DNA of 43,052 nucleotides. Origin: Levilactobacillus brevis ATCC 14869 = DSM 20054. Its GTDB lineage: Bacteria; Bacillota; Bacilli; Lactobacillales; Lactobacillaceae. Both the position numbers and the translations under genes were made by a program. The notes beneath the pieces are model-generated. The model was not told where the DNA came from. It did not search any database and worked only from the letters and a program-made list of their open reading frames with translations. The stretch is from assembly GCF_001433855.1 (NCBI RefSeq), contig NZ_AZCP01000001.1:114531-157582 (forward strand), written 5' to 3'. The number at the start of each line of letters is the position of its first letter. Positions within the stretch are counted from its first letter, which is position 1. Below, piece by piece: positions 17,084 through 27,359 of the stretch.

Positions 17084-17596
17084 ATGACTAACCACATTGC
17101 GCTATTTGAACCGTTATTTCCAGCCAATACCGGAAATATTGCCCGGACGTGCGCTGGTACCGACACCATTTTGGATTTAATTAAACCCTTGGGGTTTTCT
17201 GTGGATGATGCCCATCTTAAACGAGCTGGCCTGGATTATTGGGACAAAGTTGATGTCCGCTATCATGAAAACCTACCAGCTTTTCTAGATACCATTTCAG
17301 ATTTGAGCCAACTATACTTAGTGTCCAAATTCGCAGATCAAGACTATACGGAGCCAGATTACCAGGTGAATGAGCATGATCATTACTTCCTATTTGGTAA
17401 GGAAACAACTGGGCTACCAGAGCCCTTTATGCGGCAGCATGCAGAGAAGTGCATTCGGATTCCGCAAGACGACACGCATATTCGGGCTTTGAACTTGTCT
17501 AACAGTGCGGCCATTGTGATTTATGAAGTCTTGCGCCAACAACAATTCTTGAATTTAGAGCGGGTTCATCAGTATCCCCACGATAAGCTCAAGTAA
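17084..17596 (+). CDS. trmL: tRNA (cytidine(34)/cmnm5U34-2'-O)-methyltransferase TrmL
   Basis: TrmL is a small SPOUT (trefoil-knot) enzyme that 2'-O-methylates the wobble nucleotide of tRNA-Leu. The 170-residue product has the three SPOUT motifs: FEPLFPANTGNIARTCAGT, FLFGKETTGLPE, and the knot motif RALNLSNSAAIVIYEVLRQ. Length is normal for a minimal SPOUT protein. GGAGAAGAG lies about 6-8 nt before ATG. ftsK follows after 18 nt, so they likely share the promoter at 17007-17036. Confidence 0.93.
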   Translation: MTNHIALFEPLFPANTGNIARTCAGTDTILDLIKPLGFSVDDAHLKRAGLDYWDKVDVRYHENLPAFLDTISDLSQLYLVSKFADQDYTEPDYQVNEHDHYFLFGKETTGLPEPFMRQHAEKCIRIPQDDTHIRALNLSNSAAIVIYEVLRQQQFLNLERVHQYPHDKLK

Positions 17597-17614
17597 GTGA
17601 AAGGGGGCAGTTGA

Positions 17615-19960
17615 TTGGCTACGAAACGAAAAACACCCCGCCGGCGCCCAACTAAGCGCAAACCAGCCCGTCGCAAGTCAGCTAAACGACAACCATTTCC
17701 CTATACGAGCAATGTATTAGGCCTAGTTTTAGTTGCGCTTGCCATGCTCGGATTATTTAATCTAGGGGTTCTCGGCACATTAGCAGCTAATATCGTGCGA
17801 CTCTTTTTGGGTGACACGTATCAGTTCGGATTAGTGATTATCGGGGCCTTAGGCGTTGCTTTGACGGTCACTGGGACGTGGCCACAGTTAGCACGGCACT
17901 ATCCGATTGGCAGTGCGACGATTTACGGTGGCTGGCTCTTGTGGATCAGTGCGAACCATTTTATCGATGTTGATCAGCACCGGCAGTTTATGGCAACCAT
18001 CTGGCATGCGAGTCTGGCAGACTTGTGGAGTGGTGGACTAACCTCACAACTGGGTGGCGGACTAATCGGGGCCTTTGAATTAAGCATTGTTGCGTGGTTG
18101 ATTGCACTGTTGGGTGCCCAGATTGCCGCTTGGCTAATTATGGCCGGTGGTGTGATGATTTTCTTCCAGATTCCCTGGGCCAAAGTCGAGCAGGGATTAC
18201 AGACCGTTTGGCAGATGGTGCATACGGGTGTCCAAGCTAGTGGAACCGCATTGAAGCGGGGTAGCGAGCTGGCTAAGAAACGACAGAATCAGCGACCATC
18301 GAAGCCGGCTTCGGTGGCACCAGCAGTGACGCCAATGGATCCAGATGATAAGGACTTGCCAGAACCAATTGCCCAAGCCAAACCAGCGGCTGAAGAACCC
18401 AGCTATCATATCACGGTGGCGGCCAATGAATCGGCTAAGGCGCCAGTCGCACCAGCTACGACATCTTCTCATGAAGAAGACACGACCGCGGATGCGTTGG
18501 CTAGCAGTACACCGGTTGATCCCAATTATCAGTTACCAACGGCGGATTTGTTGAAACAAGTGCCACCAACTGATCAAACGGCGGAGGTTAACGCCATTGA
18601 TGCGAATACTAAAATTTTGAAACAAACGCTGGATAGTTTTGGCGTTGATGCTGAAGTTAAGAATGTTAGTTTGGGACCATCTGTGACTGAGTATGAGTTG
18701 CATCCAGCCATTGGGGTTAAAGTTTCTCGGATTGTGAATCTAGCGGATGACTTAGCGTTGGCTTTAGCGGCCAAAGGCATTCGAATTCAAGCACCCATCC
18801 CTGGTAAATCACTGATCGGGATTGAAGTGCCTAATCGGGAAGTCTCAACGGTGGCCTTTCGCGATGTTGTCGAAGCCCAACCGGCTCACCCCAACCATCC
18901 GTTGGAGGTCCCGTTAGGACGTAATGTAACGGGACAAGTGGTCACCATGGATCTAACGAAGATGCCACATTTACTGATCGCCGGGGCAACTGGTAGTGGG
19001 AAATCTGTCGCCATCAACGATATTATTACCAGCATGTTGATGAATGCACGACCAGATCAATTGAAGCTGATGTTGATTGACCCCAAGAAGGTTGAACTGA
19101 GCGTGTACAATGGGATTCCACATTTACTAACGCCGGTGGTTTCTGAACCTAAAAAAGCGGCCCGAGCCTTGCATAAGGCGGTGGCCGAGATGGAACGGCG
19201 GTACGAATTGTTCTCGCAATTTGGTCAACGTAAAATTTCTGGTTACAATACCTTTGTGCAAAAGGCTAACGCTGAAGACGGGCAAGAACGGCCGTTGCTG
19301 CCATACATTGTGGTGGTGGTCGATGAATTGGCTGACTTGATGATGACGGTTTCGAGTGAAGTGGAAGATGCCATTATTCGCTTAGCCCAAATGGGTCGGG
19401 CGGCTGGTGTGCATATGATCTTGGCAACCCAACGACCATCCGTTGATGTTATTACCGGGCTGATTAAAGCCAATGTGCCATCCCGAATCGCCTTTGCCGT
19501 TTCTAGTGGAACGGACTCGCGGACGATTCTCGATGCTAACGGGGCAGAAAAACTACTTGGGCGGGGCGACATGTTATACCAACCGGTAGACGCCAATGCC
19601 CCAGAACGGGTACAGGGGGCTTTTATTCCTGATGAGGATGTCGCTAACGTGGTTGACTTTATCAAGGAACAGCAGCCGGCTGATTATGATGACGATATGA
19701 TGGTCACGGACGAAGAAATACAGCAAGAAGAAGCTGGTGACAGCGATGATGAGTTGTTCAACGATGCCTTGAGCTTCGTGGTTGAGCAACAAAAAGCTAG
19801 TACATCTTTGTTACAGCGGCGCTTTCGAATTGGATACAATCGGGCCGCCCGGATTATGGATGATCTGGAGCAACGTGGTTATATTGGACCCCAAGAGGGA
19901 AGCAAGCCACGGCAAGTCTATAAACAACCAGACAGCTCTGCTGATGGACCAACGCAATGA
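17615..19960 (+). CDS. ftsK: DNA translocase FtsK/SpoIIIE
   Basis: A membrane-anchored septal DNA pump that clears chromosome DNA from the closing septum and aids dimer resolution. A very basic N-terminal tail ([13 protein letters not shown]) is followed by membrane segments up to about residue 195, a Pro/Ala-rich linker (about 225-320), and the motor domain with Walker A G457-ATGSGKS464 and Walker B VVVVD570-E571. The C-terminal gamma winged helix reads [31 protein letters not shown]. The start is TTG at 17615 with AAAGGGGG 7 nt upstream. Length 781 is normal. Confidence 0.96.
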   Translation: MATKRKTPRRRPTKRKPARRKSAKRQPFPYTSNVLGLVLVALAMLGLFNLGVLGTLAANIVRLFLGDTYQFGLVIIGALGVALTVTGTWPQLARHYPIGSATIYGGWLLWISANHFIDVDQHRQFMATIWHASLADLWSGGLTSQLGGGLIGAFELSIVAWLIALLGAQIAAWLIMAGGVMIFFQIPWAKVEQGLQTVWQMVHTGVQASGTALKRGSELAKKRQNQRPSKPASVAPAVTPMDPDDKDLPEPIAQAKPAAEEPSYHITVAANESAKAPVAPATTSSHEEDTTADALASSTPVDPNYQLPTADLLKQVPPTDQTAEVNAIDANTKILKQTLDSFGVDAEVKNVSLGPSVTEYELHPAIGVKVSRIVNLADDLALALAAKGIRIQAPIPGKSLIGIEVPNREVSTVAFRDVVEAQPAHPNHPLEVPLGRNVTGQVVTMDLTKMPHLLIAGATGSGKSVAINDIITSMLMNARPDQLKLMLIDPKKVELSVYNGIPHLLTPVVSEPKKAARALHKAVAEMERRYELFSQFGQRKISGYNTFVQKANAEDGQERPLLPYIVVVVDELADLMMTVSSEVEDAIIRLAQMGRAAGVHMILATQRPSVDVITGLIKANVPSRIAFAVSSGTDSRTILDANGAEKLLGRGDMLYQPVDANAPERVQGAFIPDEDVANVVDFIKEQQPADYDDDMMVTDEEIQQEEAGDSDDELFNDALSFVVEQQKASTSLLQRRFRIGYNRAARIMDDLEQRGYIGPQEGSKPRQVYKQPDSSADGPTQ

Positions 19961-19966
19961 TCAAAT

Positions 19967-20009
19967 AAAAATAGGTGTCAAGTCCATCTACGGACTTGAC
20001 ACCTATTTT
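19967..20009. terminator. Bidirectional terminator between ftsK and the DUF4044 gene
   Basis: An 18-bp perfect inverted repeat (AAAATAGGTGTCAAGTCC and its complement) with a 6-nt loop is flanked by A and T runs. Confidence 0.93.
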
Positions 20010-20019
20010 GTGTTGGTAA

Positions 20020-20142
20020 TTACCCCATCAAACCTAATGATGAAATGGCTCCAAAGACGAGTGAACCAATCGTTGCGAGAATCATGATCCAGACGAAAAC
20101 GTTCGTAATTTTTTGAAATGTTGATTTTTTCTTCTTTTCCAT
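20020..20142 (-). CDS. DUF4044 family small membrane protein (40 aa)
   Basis: A tiny gene read on the minus strand. The protein begins MEKKKKSTFQKITNVFVW and continues with one membrane span (about residues 16-36, IMILATIGSLVFGAISS) to the end. This basic head plus single span matches the DUF4044 pattern of lactobacilli. GAGGTGG lies 10 nt before ATG, and a promoter is present upstream (20183-20211). It ends at the terminator shared with ftsK. No function is known. Confidence 0.8.
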   Translation of the reverse strand: MEKKKKSTFQKITNVFVWIMILATIGSLVFGAISSLGLMG

Positions 20143-20182
20143 GTGGAAATAGCCACCTCTTTGCGTCTAATTTTACTCAATT

Positions 20183-20211
20183 AGTTTACCGTGGCTACCG
20201 CAGAATTGCAA
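20183..20211 (-). promoter_or_regulatory. Promoter of the DUF4044 gene
   Basis: On the minus strand TTGCAA (20211-20206) and TAAACT (20188-20183) are separated by 17 bp, about 40 nt upstream of the ATG. Confidence 0.6.
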
Positions 20212-20252
20212 CCGGCAGGGGGAAGTTGTCAAGAGCTTGTTACAAATGGCGA

Positions 20253-20281
20253 TTGCAACTCTCATGGGAAATCTCTATAAT
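20253..20281 (+). promoter_or_regulatory. Promoter of the DUF3397 gene
   Basis: TTGCAA (20253-20258), a 17-bp spacer and a perfect TATAAT (20276-20281). Confidence 0.75.
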
Positions 20282-20314
20282 TAAACGGAAATCAACGTGT
20301 AAGGGGATATGAAC

Positions 20315-20668
20315 ATGGCGTTTTGGATCACACCTGGTGGTCAGCTCGTAATTTTAGTTGTAGGGTGGCTATTAATCCAGGCGGTTAAACGGATTTTGCG
20401 GCGAAACTGGCCGAAGTATTTGAATACATGGGATCTAATGGCGCCACTACTACTGCTTTGTTCGGTGTTGTTAATCCCTAATGGTGCTGGAGCCATCTTG
20501 CCGTGGTTAGTTATAGGTTGGATGGGAATTGGCATCGCTGTGGCGTTATTGCAGGCAATTCACAACAAGGAGTTACTTTATGGGCCCTTTTTGCGAACAT
20601 TCTGGCGTTTGACTGATCTCTATTGGACAGCTGGTTTTGCCTGCTGCTTCTTACTGGTAATCAGCTAG
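20315..20668 (+). CDS. DUF3397 family membrane protein
   Basis: A 117-residue protein with four predicted membrane spans: GGQLVILVVGWLLIQAV, LMAPLLLLCSVLLIP, AILPWLVIGWMGIGIAVALL, and WTAGFACCFLLVIS. DUF3397 genes sit directly upstream of mraZ in many Lactobacillales and have no known role. Two ATG codons compete. The second (20315) is placed 8 nt after AAGGGG and is preferred; the first (20309) is only 2 nt from it. The gene has its own promoter and terminator, so it is transcribed apart from the dcw cluster. Confidence 0.8.
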   Translation: MAFWITPGGQLVILVVGWLLIQAVKRILRRNWPKYLNTWDLMAPLLLLCSVLLIPNGAGAILPWLVIGWMGIGIAVALLQAIHNKELLYGPFLRTFWRLTDLYWTAGFACCFLLVIS

Positions 20669-20743
20669 GATGGCTGTATAAATGTATAAATATTAAGTTA
20701 ATTGATTATCTACTCATTTTAAGTAAGCGCTGTGAAGCGTGTT

Positions 20744-20779
20744 AAGCCATGGTGAACACCTGTTCGCCATGGCTTTTTT
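20744..20779 (+). terminator. Terminator between the DUF3397 gene and mraZ
   Basis: A 13-bp stem (AAGCCATGGTGAA with its partner at 20763-20773 and on, one G-T pair) has a short loop and a six-T run. It separates the DUF3397 transcript from the dcw operon. Confidence 0.88.
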
Positions 20780-20817
20780 GTCGTTGGTGGGGAAATTTAT
20801 AAAAATTCGGAAACGTT

Positions 20818-20847
20818 GTGGTAGAAAGTGGGGGGGTGTGGTAAACT
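20818..20847 (+). promoter_or_regulatory. MraZ-type operator repeats and extended -10 of the dcw cluster
   Basis: GTGG occurs at 20818-20821, 20828-20831 and 20838-20841, an exact 10-bp period, which is how MraZ boxes are arranged upstream of mraZ in other bacteria. The last box runs into an extended -10 (TGGTAAACT, 20839-20847). No -35 hexamer is clear. The overlap of repeats and promoter fits autorepression by MraZ, the product of the next gene. Confidence 0.7.
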
Positions 20848-20878
20848 TGATAGCAGTTACAGTTGGGAGTGATTGGCC

Positions 20879-21310
20879 ATGTTTATGGGTGAATTTGAAC
20901 ATTCAGTTGACACCAAAGGACGACTAATCATTCCCGCCAAGTTTCGGGAGCAATTAGGAGAACAATTCGTGGTCACTCGCGGGATGGATGGGTGTTTGTT
21001 TGGCTATCCGATGACCGAGTGGACGGCATTGCAAGAAAAATTAAAAGCGTTGCCAGTCAATCGTAAGGATGCCCGGGCCTTTGTCCGGTTTTTCTACTCC
21101 GCTGCAACCGAATGTGAACTTGATAAGCAAGGGCGCATTAATTTACCCAAATCTTTACGAGACCACGCTGCGTTAACTAAACAATGTGTGATTGTTGGGG
21201 TCGCGAATCGATTTGAAATTTGGAGTGCCGAACGGTGGAATGATTTTTCCACGAAGGCTGAAGAAGATTTTGACGATATTGCAGAAAATTTGATTGACTT
21301 TGGTATGTAG
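20879..21310 (+). CDS. mraZ: Transcriptional regulator MraZ
   Basis: MraZ is a DNA-binding protein with two AbrB-like swapped-hairpin folds that represses its own dcw operon. The 143-residue product starts [24 protein letters not shown] and repeats the fold as [22 protein letters not shown], the two D-x-K/Q-GR-x-x-x-P motifs of the family. The ATG at 20879 is preferred over an in-frame TTG two codons upstream because of its spacing to TGGGAG. It is the first gene of the dcw operon. Confidence 0.96.
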   Translation: MFMGEFEHSVDTKGRLIIPAKFREQLGEQFVVTRGMDGCLFGYPMTEWTALQEKLKALPVNRKDARAFVRFFYSAATECELDKQGRINLPKSLRDHAALTKQCVIVGVANRFEIWSAERWNDFSTKAEEDFDDIAENLIDFGM

Positions 21311-21341
21311 CAATTACAGCTATCTAGAAAGGAGAGTGTTC

Positions 21342-22286
21342 ATGGAGGACTTTCATCACGTCACGGTATTACTAAAAGAAGCAGTTGCGGGTTTAGCAAT
21401 TAAACCAACGGGAGTCTACATTGATTGCACTCTCGGCGGTGGCGGTCATAGCCAGCGCATTCTGGAACAATTGACGACCGGACATTTATACGCCTTTGAT
21501 CAAGATCAAACGGCGATTACTTACAATGAAGAACATTTGAAAACTTATCTAGATGCCGGCAAATTGACATTTATTAAAAGTAACTTCCGTCAGATTCAAG
21601 CAGAATTAACGCAACGTGGGATTACCCAGGTGGATGGTATCTTATACGATCTAGGTGTCTCATCGCCGCAATTTGATGAAGCTGATCGAGGATTTAGTTA
21701 CCAACACGATGCACCTTTGGATATGCGGATGGATCAAAGCCAAAAGCTTTCGGCGTGGATTGTCGTGAACGAGTGGTCATTTAATGACCTACTACGAATC
21801 TTCCATCGATATGGTGAAGAAAAGTTTGCGAAACCCATTGCCAGGGCGATTGAACGGCATCGTGAGCAAGCACCGATTGATACGACCGGTCAGTTGGTTG
21901 AGATTATCAAAGAAGGTATTCCAGCGGCTGCCAGACGACATGGTGGGCATCCCGCTAAAAAGGTGTTCCAAGCGATTCGCATCGCAGTGAACGATGAATT
22001 GGGAGCACTAGAGGATTCCTTAGAACAAGCGGTTTCACTACTGGACGTCAATGGCCGAATCAGTGTGATTACTTTTCAATCGTTAGAGGATCGATTAGTT
22101 AAAACCATGTTTCGAGAACAATCATCTCTACCGGAACTGCCCCATGGCATTCCAGTTATTCCAGATAATTTGCAACCTGATTTTAAATTGGTTAACCGTA
22201 AACCGATTTTGCCGTCAGAAGAAGAGTTGGCAGTTAACCACCGCGCGCACAGCGCAAAATTACGAATTTTAGAAAAAATTAAGTAA
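21342..22286 (+). CDS. rsmH: 16S rRNA (cytosine(1402)-N4)-methyltransferase RsmH (MraW)
   Basis: It makes N4-methylC1402 in the 30S P site. The 314-residue product begins [15 protein letters not shown] and shows the SAM loop [44 protein letters not shown], and the C-terminal [27 protein letters not shown] lies about 8 nt before ATG; a longer frame would start inside mraZ. It follows mraZ in the conserved order. Confidence 0.97.
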   Translation: MEDFHHVTVLLKEAVAGLAIKPTGVYIDCTLGGGGHSQRILEQLTTGHLYAFDQDQTAITYNEEHLKTYLDAGKLTFIKSNFRQIQAELTQRGITQVDGILYDLGVSSPQFDEADRGFSYQHDAPLDMRMDQSQKLSAWIVVNEWSFNDLLRIFHRYGEEKFAKPIARAIERHREQAPIDTTGQLVEIIKEGIPAAARRHGGHPAKKVFQAIRIAVNDELGALEDSLEQAVSLLDVNGRISVITFQSLEDRLVKTMFREQSSLPELPHGIPVIPDNLQPDFKLVNRKPILPSEEELAVNHRAHSAKLRILEKIK

Positions 22287-22330
22287 TGAGTGGCACTCAA
22301 ATAAATATCGACATAGGAAGATGATAACTT

Positions 22331-22726
22331 ATGGCGCAAAACAGCTTAGCAGAAGCCGTTCCGTTTACCGCGGAGCCGCAACAACGCCCAAACATAGAAC
22401 AACCCAAACGACAAACACGACAGGCCCCACAGCAGCACCCTCAAGGGGAGAAGCTACCGGTCTCCAAGTTTGAAAAGTGTTTAATGACCGTTTGTGGATT
22501 AGCTTTGGCTTTGTTGATGGTTTGTGTGGTATCGTCTAAGATTGCAATGAGTACGGCTGAACATAACTTACAGAGCATCAATAACAAAGTGACAACCATT
22601 CAAAATCACAATACGAGCAAGCAACAACAGATTAATGAGTTGCAGAGTCGTAGTCGACTTGATAAAATTGCTAAAAAGCAGGGCTTGACTCTCGAAAATG
22701 CTAGAATAAGGAATGTAAACAAATAA
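22331..22726 (+). CDS. ftsL: Cell division protein FtsL
   Basis: A 131-residue bitopic protein. It has a Gln/Pro-rich cytoplasmic tail (about 50 residues), one membrane segment (CLMTVCGLALALLMVCVVSS), and a short extracellular coiled coil (about residues 78-112) that pairs with DivIC and DivIB at the septum. Sequence identity in this family is low, so topology and the place between rsmH and pbp2B are the evidence. AGGAAG lies about 11 nt before ATG. Its TAA overlaps the pbp2B ATG by one base. Confidence 0.9.
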   Translation: MAQNSLAEAVPFTAEPQQRPNIEQPKRQTRQAPQQHPQGEKLPVSKFEKCLMTVCGLALALLMVCVVSSKIAMSTAEHNLQSINNKVTTIQNHNTSKQQQINELQSRSRLDKIAKKQGLTLENARIRNVNK

Positions 22727-24885
22727 TGAAAGATTCCCAAAAGCGACAAACGATGAATAAGCAACCCAGCAGAAACCGCAAGAGTGTTGGTCGGTTTCTG
22801 TTTTACATTTTTCTCGGGGTGTTTATCCTCATCGTCGGTCGCTTTTCGTATATCTCCATTGGCAAAAAGGTCCAAAACGTTAATTTGAGTCGGCAGGCAC
22901 AAAAACTGTATACGGCAAATGAAACGTTAAAGGCCAAACGCGGGACGATTTACGATGCTAACGACCAGGCGATTGCGGAAGACACCAGTGTGTATTCGAT
23001 TTACGTGGTGCTGGACAAACGGCAGGTATCAACGAGTGGTCAAAAACTCTATGCCACAAATAAAGAGAAGATTGCGACCGTGTTAGCCAAAAACTTACCG
23101 ATCAGTCGCAAGAAAGTTCTGAAGATTTTGAACCCTAGCAAAAAGAATACGTTCCAAGTTGAATTTGGAACGGCCGGGCAAAACATTTCGTTGATGACGA
23201 AACAAAAGATTCAGGCGGCCCACTTGAGTGGGGTTAACTTTGTGCAACAAGAAGCTCGGCTATATCCCAATGGGGTATTTGCCTCGCATTTAATTGGGTT
23301 GGCACAATCGACAACTAATAAGTCCGGGACAACGAAGCTAACTGGAACCATGGGGATTGAACAAGCGTTTAATCAGCAACTAACGGGAACGAATGGCTCA
23401 CAAAAGATTAAGAAAGATATGTATGGTTACCAGTTGCCCGGAACGAAACAGAAATACAAAAAAGCGAAAAATGGTGACAACGTCTATACAACATTGGATA
23501 CCCGATTACAAACGCTGTTGGAAACGGAAATGTCTAGCGTTCAAAGTCAGGTCCATGCCAAATCAATGAATGCCGTCTTAATGAATGCGAAAACGGGCGC
23601 GATTCTCGCGGCAACGCAACGGCCCACGTTTAATGCGTCAACCAAGTCGGGCCTCAGCCAAATTTGGCGGGATACGTTGGTTCAGGATGCTTACGAACCG
23701 GGGTCAACGATGAAAATCTTCACGTTGGCTTCTTCAATTAATAGTGGAAATTATAATGGTAACGCGATGTATCAATCAGGGAAATACAGAATTGGGACCC
23801 AGACAGTTCCCGACTGGAACACGTCCGGATGGGGCACAATCACGTACAATAAGGGATTTGCTTTATCCAGTAACGTGGCAATGGCTCATTTGGAACAACA
23901 GATGGGGGCTAAAACCTGGCGTAAATACATTAATCGTTTCCGCTTCTTGAAGAGCACGAAGTCAGGGTTACCTGGTGAGTTGACGGGAAGTATTGCCTTT
24001 GAACGCCCAATTGAGCAAGCAGATACGGCATTTGGTCAAGGGATTCAGGTTACCGTTTTCCAAATGTTACAAGCCTTAACGTCTGTCAGCAATAATGGGA
24101 CGATGATGAAGCCGTACGTGATTAGCAAAGTCGTCGATCCCAATACGAATAAGACGGTCAAAAAGTATTCACCAACTGAGGTGGGTAAGCCAATTTCTGC
24201 CACCACGGCTAAGAAGGTTCGGCAGCATATGGAAGACGTCGTGTATAAGAGCTACGGGATTGGTAGTGACTACAAGATGGCTGGCGAACGAGTGGCGGTT
24301 AAAACTGGGACGGCACAGATTAGTAACGGCAGTGGGTACCTAAACGGTGATAATAATTACTTGTATTCTGTTGCGGCTATGGTGCCAGCAAGCCATCCGA
24401 AATACGTGATGTATATTACGATGAAGCAACCCACGCTGGGAAGCAAAACGGCGACTAAGTTATTGGCGTCGATCATGAAGCCAGTCATGGCGCGGGCTTT
24501 GCAAGAAGATACGCAAACCAAGCAGACTACAAGCACCAAAATGCCATCGGTTGTTGGTCAAAGTGCCACTAGCGCAACCACGAAATTGACAAAGGCCAAT
24601 ACGCAAGTGACAACGTTGGGGACCGGTAGCAAAGTTACTAAACAGTCTGTCGCGGCCGGAACCACACTGTATTATGATGAACGGGTCTTTTTAACCACAA
24701 GTGGTGCGGTTAGCATGCCAAGTTTAACCGGCTGGTCGAAGGGCGATGTGGTAAAATTAGCACAGTTGGAAGGTTTGAAGCTGACTGTGTCAGGTGACGG
24801 TTATGTGACGAAGCAAAGTATCAAGACGGGGACGACCCTGTCAGCGAATGACACCTTAACGGTTACTTTGAAACAAAATAAATGA
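22726..24885 (+). CDS. pbp2B: Division transpeptidase PBP2B (FtsI-type) with PASTA domains
   Basis: The class B penicillin-binding protein that cross-links septal peptidoglycan with FtsW. 719 residues: one membrane anchor (FLFYIFLGVFILIVGRFSYI, about residues 25-45), a dimerisation/pedestal domain, and the transpeptidase with S327-TMK330, S381-S-N383 and K526-TGT529. Two PASTA repeats end the protein (about 603-660 and 663-718), as in Gram-positive division PBPs. The start overlaps the ftsL stop; a second Met at codon 10 is possible. All catalytic motifs are intact. Confidence 0.96.
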   Translation: MKDSQKRQTMNKQPSRNRKSVGRFLFYIFLGVFILIVGRFSYISIGKKVQNVNLSRQAQKLYTANETLKAKRGTIYDANDQAIAEDTSVYSIYVVLDKRQVSTSGQKLYATNKEKIATVLAKNLPISRKKVLKILNPSKKNTFQVEFGTAGQNISLMTKQKIQAAHLSGVNFVQQEARLYPNGVFASHLIGLAQSTTNKSGTTKLTGTMGIEQAFNQQLTGTNGSQKIKKDMYGYQLPGTKQKYKKAKNGDNVYTTLDTRLQTLLETEMSSVQSQVHAKSMNAVLMNAKTGAILAATQRPTFNASTKSGLSQIWRDTLVQDAYEPGSTMKIFTLASSINSGNYNGNAMYQSGKYRIGTQTVPDWNTSGWGTITYNKGFALSSNVAMAHLEQQMGAKTWRKYINRFRFLKSTKSGLPGELTGSIAFERPIEQADTAFGQGIQVTVFQMLQALTSVSNNGTMMKPYVISKVVDPNTNKTVKKYSPTEVGKPISATTAKKVRQHMEDVVYKSYGIGSDYKMAGERVAVKTGTAQISNGSGYLNGDNNYLYSVAAMVPASHPKYVMYITMKQPTLGSKTATKLLASIMKPVMARALQEDTQTKQTTSTKMPSVVGQSATSATTKLTKANTQVTTLGTGSKVTKQSVAAGTTLYYDERVFLTTSGAVSMPSLTGWSKGDVVKLAQLEGLKLTVSGDGYVTKQSIKTGTTLSANDTLTVTLKQNK

Positions 24886-24894
24886 GAATGAGGA

Positions 24895-25878
24895 TTGAGT
24901 AAGACAATGATGAATATACTGTTGCCCCTGTTGGGTGGATTTATAATTACTGCGGCATTTATGCCCGCGTTGATCCGGTATTTCCGGGCACGGCATGAAG
25001 GTCAAATGATTCGTGAAGAAGGCCCAACGTGGCATGAGAAAAAATCGGGTACGCCTACAATGGGGGGCCTCCTATTCATTGTTGCGATTGCGGTAATGAC
25101 GCTATTGACCAGTTGGGTACTAGCGCCTCACCATATGTTACCGACAACGTGGATTTTAATTTTTATCCTAGTACTCTACGGGGCGTTAGGCATGTGGGAT
25201 GACAGTATTAAGTTATTCCACCGACAAAATGAAGGTCTAAAGGCCTGGCAGAAAATGCTGGGGCAGATCGTTGGGGCCCTCATTTTGTTTTGGGTCTACA
25301 CGCATGAACAGTTACCAATGGCGCTACATGTGCCAGGAATTGGTAACTGGCACATGAGTGGCTGGTATGCTGTGTTTGTTATCCTCTGGTTGGTCGGCTT
25401 TAGTAACGCGGTGAACTTATCAGATGGATTAGACGGCTTGGTGAGCGGGTTAGCCAGCATTGCCTTTGCGGCGTATGGTATTGTCGCTTGGCAACAGGCC
25501 CAGATTAATATTGCGATTTTCTGTTTTGCCGTAGTCGGCAGTCTTCTCGGATTTCTTATCTTCAATCACAAACCAGCTAAGATTTTCATGGGTGATACCG
25601 GGTCATTGGCCTTAGGTGGCGCCTTAGCGGCAGTTTCCATCCTGTTGCACCATGAATTATCCCTGTTATGGATCGGGCTGATATTTGTGATCGAGACGGC
25701 GAGCGTTATTTTGCAGGTTGCCTCATTTAAGCTAACGGGTAAGCGGATTTTCCTGATGAGTCCAATTCATCACCACTTCGAAATGAAGGGGTGGAGCGAA
25801 TGGCGGATTGATTTGACTTTTTGGGGTATTGGTTTGGTCACGGCTCTGAGTGGTGTCTGGGTGATCTTGGCAAAGTAA
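24895..25878 (+). CDS. mraY: Phospho-MurNAc-pentapeptide transferase MraY
   Basis: MraY makes lipid I at the membrane from UDP-MurNAc-pentapeptide and undecaprenyl phosphate. The roughly 327-residue product has about ten membrane spans and the family motifs REEGP...[22 protein letters not shown] (Asp pair), [21 protein letters not shown] and PIHHHFE. The start is uncertain: TTG at 24895 is used here, but ATG at 24907 or 24910 would give a length closer to Bacillus MraY, and none has a well-spaced ribosome site. It is 9 nt after pbp2B. Confidence 0.95.
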   Translation: MSKTMMNILLPLLGGFIITAAFMPALIRYFRARHEGQMIREEGPTWHEKKSGTPTMGGLLFIVAIAVMTLLTSWVLAPHHMLPTTWILIFILVLYGALGMWDDSIKLFHRQNEGLKAWQKMLGQIVGALILFWVYTHEQLPMALHVPGIGNWHMSGWYAVFVILWLVGFSNAVNLSDGLDGLVSGLASIAFAAYGIVAWQQAQINIAIFCFAVVGSLLGFLIFNHKPAKIFMGDTGSLALGGALAAVSILLHHELSLLWIGLIFVIETASVILQVASFKLTGKRIFLMSPIHHHFEMKGWSEWRIDLTFWGIGLVTALSGVWVILAK

Positions 25879-25887
25879 GTTTTGGTC

Positions 25888-25933
25888 GACTAATGGGCTA
25901 ACTGGCTCGTTAGGAGTCGGTTAGTCCTTTTTT
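25888..25933 (+). terminator. Terminator-like hairpin between mraY and murD
   Basis: GACTAA (25888-25893) pairs with TTAGTC (25921-25926), and the inner CTAAC can pair with GTTAG. Six T residues follow (25928-25933). It is imperfect, so it may attenuate rather than stop transcription within the dcw operon. Confidence 0.55.
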
Positions 25934-25979
25934 AGTGAAAGTAAGTCAATTAACGATGAATGGAGAGCGAACGGTTATT

Positions 25980-27359
25980 ATGAAACATCTCACGACATAT
26001 CAAGGTAAAAAAGTCCTCGTATTGGGGTTAGCAAAGAGTGGTGTCAATGCGGCGCGACTATTACGGAAATTGGGGGCTCAGGTCACCGTCAGTGATGTTA
26101 AACCGTTGGCTGAAAATCAGGACGCGCAAGAGTTACAAAACGACGGATTTACGGTAATTACGGGAGAACAAACAGCCGATCTATTAGATCCCGGATATGA
26201 TCTCGTCGTTAAAAATCCGGGAATCTTTTACGATGTGCCAGTGGTTAAACGGGCATTGGCTGATAAGGTGCCCGTTATTAGTGAAATGGAACTGGCTAGC
26301 GAAGTTGCTGAAGCCGAACTGATTGCGGTCACTGGTAGCAACGGAAAAACGACGACGACCACGATGATCCAAAAAATGGTTGACCATGATCGGCGTGCCG
26401 GCAAGGCCGTGTACGCTGGGAATATTGGGATTCCTGCCAGTCAGGTTGCCCAAACGGTGACGGCTGATGATACGCTAGTATTAGAGGTCTCAAGCTTTAT
26501 GCTGGTGGGAACAACCACCTTCCATCCCCATATTGCCGTGTTGACCAATATCTTTTCCAATCACTTGGATTACCATAAAACACGGGAAAACTATGTCGCT
26601 GCTAAGATGAAGATTACGGCTAACCAAACGGCTGATGATTACTTCGTGGTAAATTTCGACAGTCCGGAACTTCGCGAGCTTAGTGAACAGTCAGCGGCGC
26701 AAGTAGTGCCATTTTCTCGGGAAGCACAGTCGCAAGCTGGTGCTTATGAATTGAATGGTGACTTGTATTTCAAAGACGAGAAGCTAATGCCAGCTAGCGA
26801 TATTAAAGTCCCTGGTGATCACAACGTTGAAAATGCGCTAGCAGCAATCGCCGTAGCTAAGATCAAAGGGGTCAGCACCGCGGCAATCGTGGCTGTATTG
26901 CGTAGTTTTGGCGGTGTTCGTCACCGAACGCAATATGTCTTAGAAGCAGACGGTCGTCAATACTATAATGATTCTAAAGCAACCGATATGGAAGCTACAG
27001 AGATGGCCTTGAAGGGGTTCACTGCACCAGTTGTCTTAATCGCTGGTGGATTGGATCGGGGCTATACGTTTGAGAAGCTGGTTCCTTCATTGAAGGCCCA
27101 TGTCAAGGCCGTAGTGCTGGTTGGACAAACGGCGAAATTATTAGAAGATGCCGCTAAACAAGCTGGCATTCAAACGATTCGACTGAGCGAAAATGTAGAG
27201 ACGGCAGTGCCTACAGCTTACGAACTGAGCGATGCCGGTGATATTATCTTGTTGTCACCAGCCAATGCCAGTTGGGATCAGTATCCAAACTTTGAAGTTC
27301 GGGGCGATAAATTTATTAAGGCGGTTGAACAATTAACCGGCAAACAGGAGGAAAAATAA
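25980..27359 (+). CDS. murD: UDP-N-acetylmuramoyl-L-alanine--D-glutamate ligase MurD
   Basis: The cytoplasmic Mur ligase that adds D-Glu. The 459-residue product has an N-terminal Rossmann loop ([17 protein letters not shown]), the ATP loop T118-[21 protein letters not shown], the DNALAA-like hinge [17 protein letters not shown], and YNDSKATD. The chosen ATG ([14 protein letters not shown]) has GGAGAG about 12 nt upstream; an earlier in-frame start lacks one. The stop overlaps the murG ATG by one base. Confidence 0.96.
   Translation: MKHLTTYQGKKVLVLGLAKSGVNAARLLRKLGAQVTVSDVKPLAENQDAQELQNDGFTVITGEQTADLLDPGYDLVVKNPGIFYDVPVVKRALADKVPVISEMELASEVAEAELIAVTGSNGKTTTTTMIQKMVDHDRRAGKAVYAGNIGIPASQVAQTVTADDTLVLEVSSFMLVGTTTFHPHIAVLTNIFSNHLDYHKTRENYVAAKMKITANQTADDYFVVNFDSPELRELSEQSAAQVVPFSREAQSQAGAYELNGDLYFKDEKLMPASDIKVPGDHNVENALAAIAVAKIKGVSTAAIVAVLRSFGGVRHRTQYVLEADGRQYYNDSKATDMEATEMALKGFTAPVVLIAGGLDRGYTFEKLVPSLKAHVKAVVLVGQTAKLLEDAAKQAGIQTIRLSENVETAVPTAYELSDAGDIILLSPANASWDQYPNFEVRGDKFIKAVEQLTGKQEEK

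Noticed and set aside
19243-19665. 140-codon minus-strand frame inside ftsK
   Set aside because: A shadow frame antisense to the motor domain, without start signals.
19782-20087. 101-codon plus-strand frame crossing the ftsK end and its terminator
   Set aside because: It runs through a strong bidirectional terminator and over the DUF4044 gene, and has no ribosome site.
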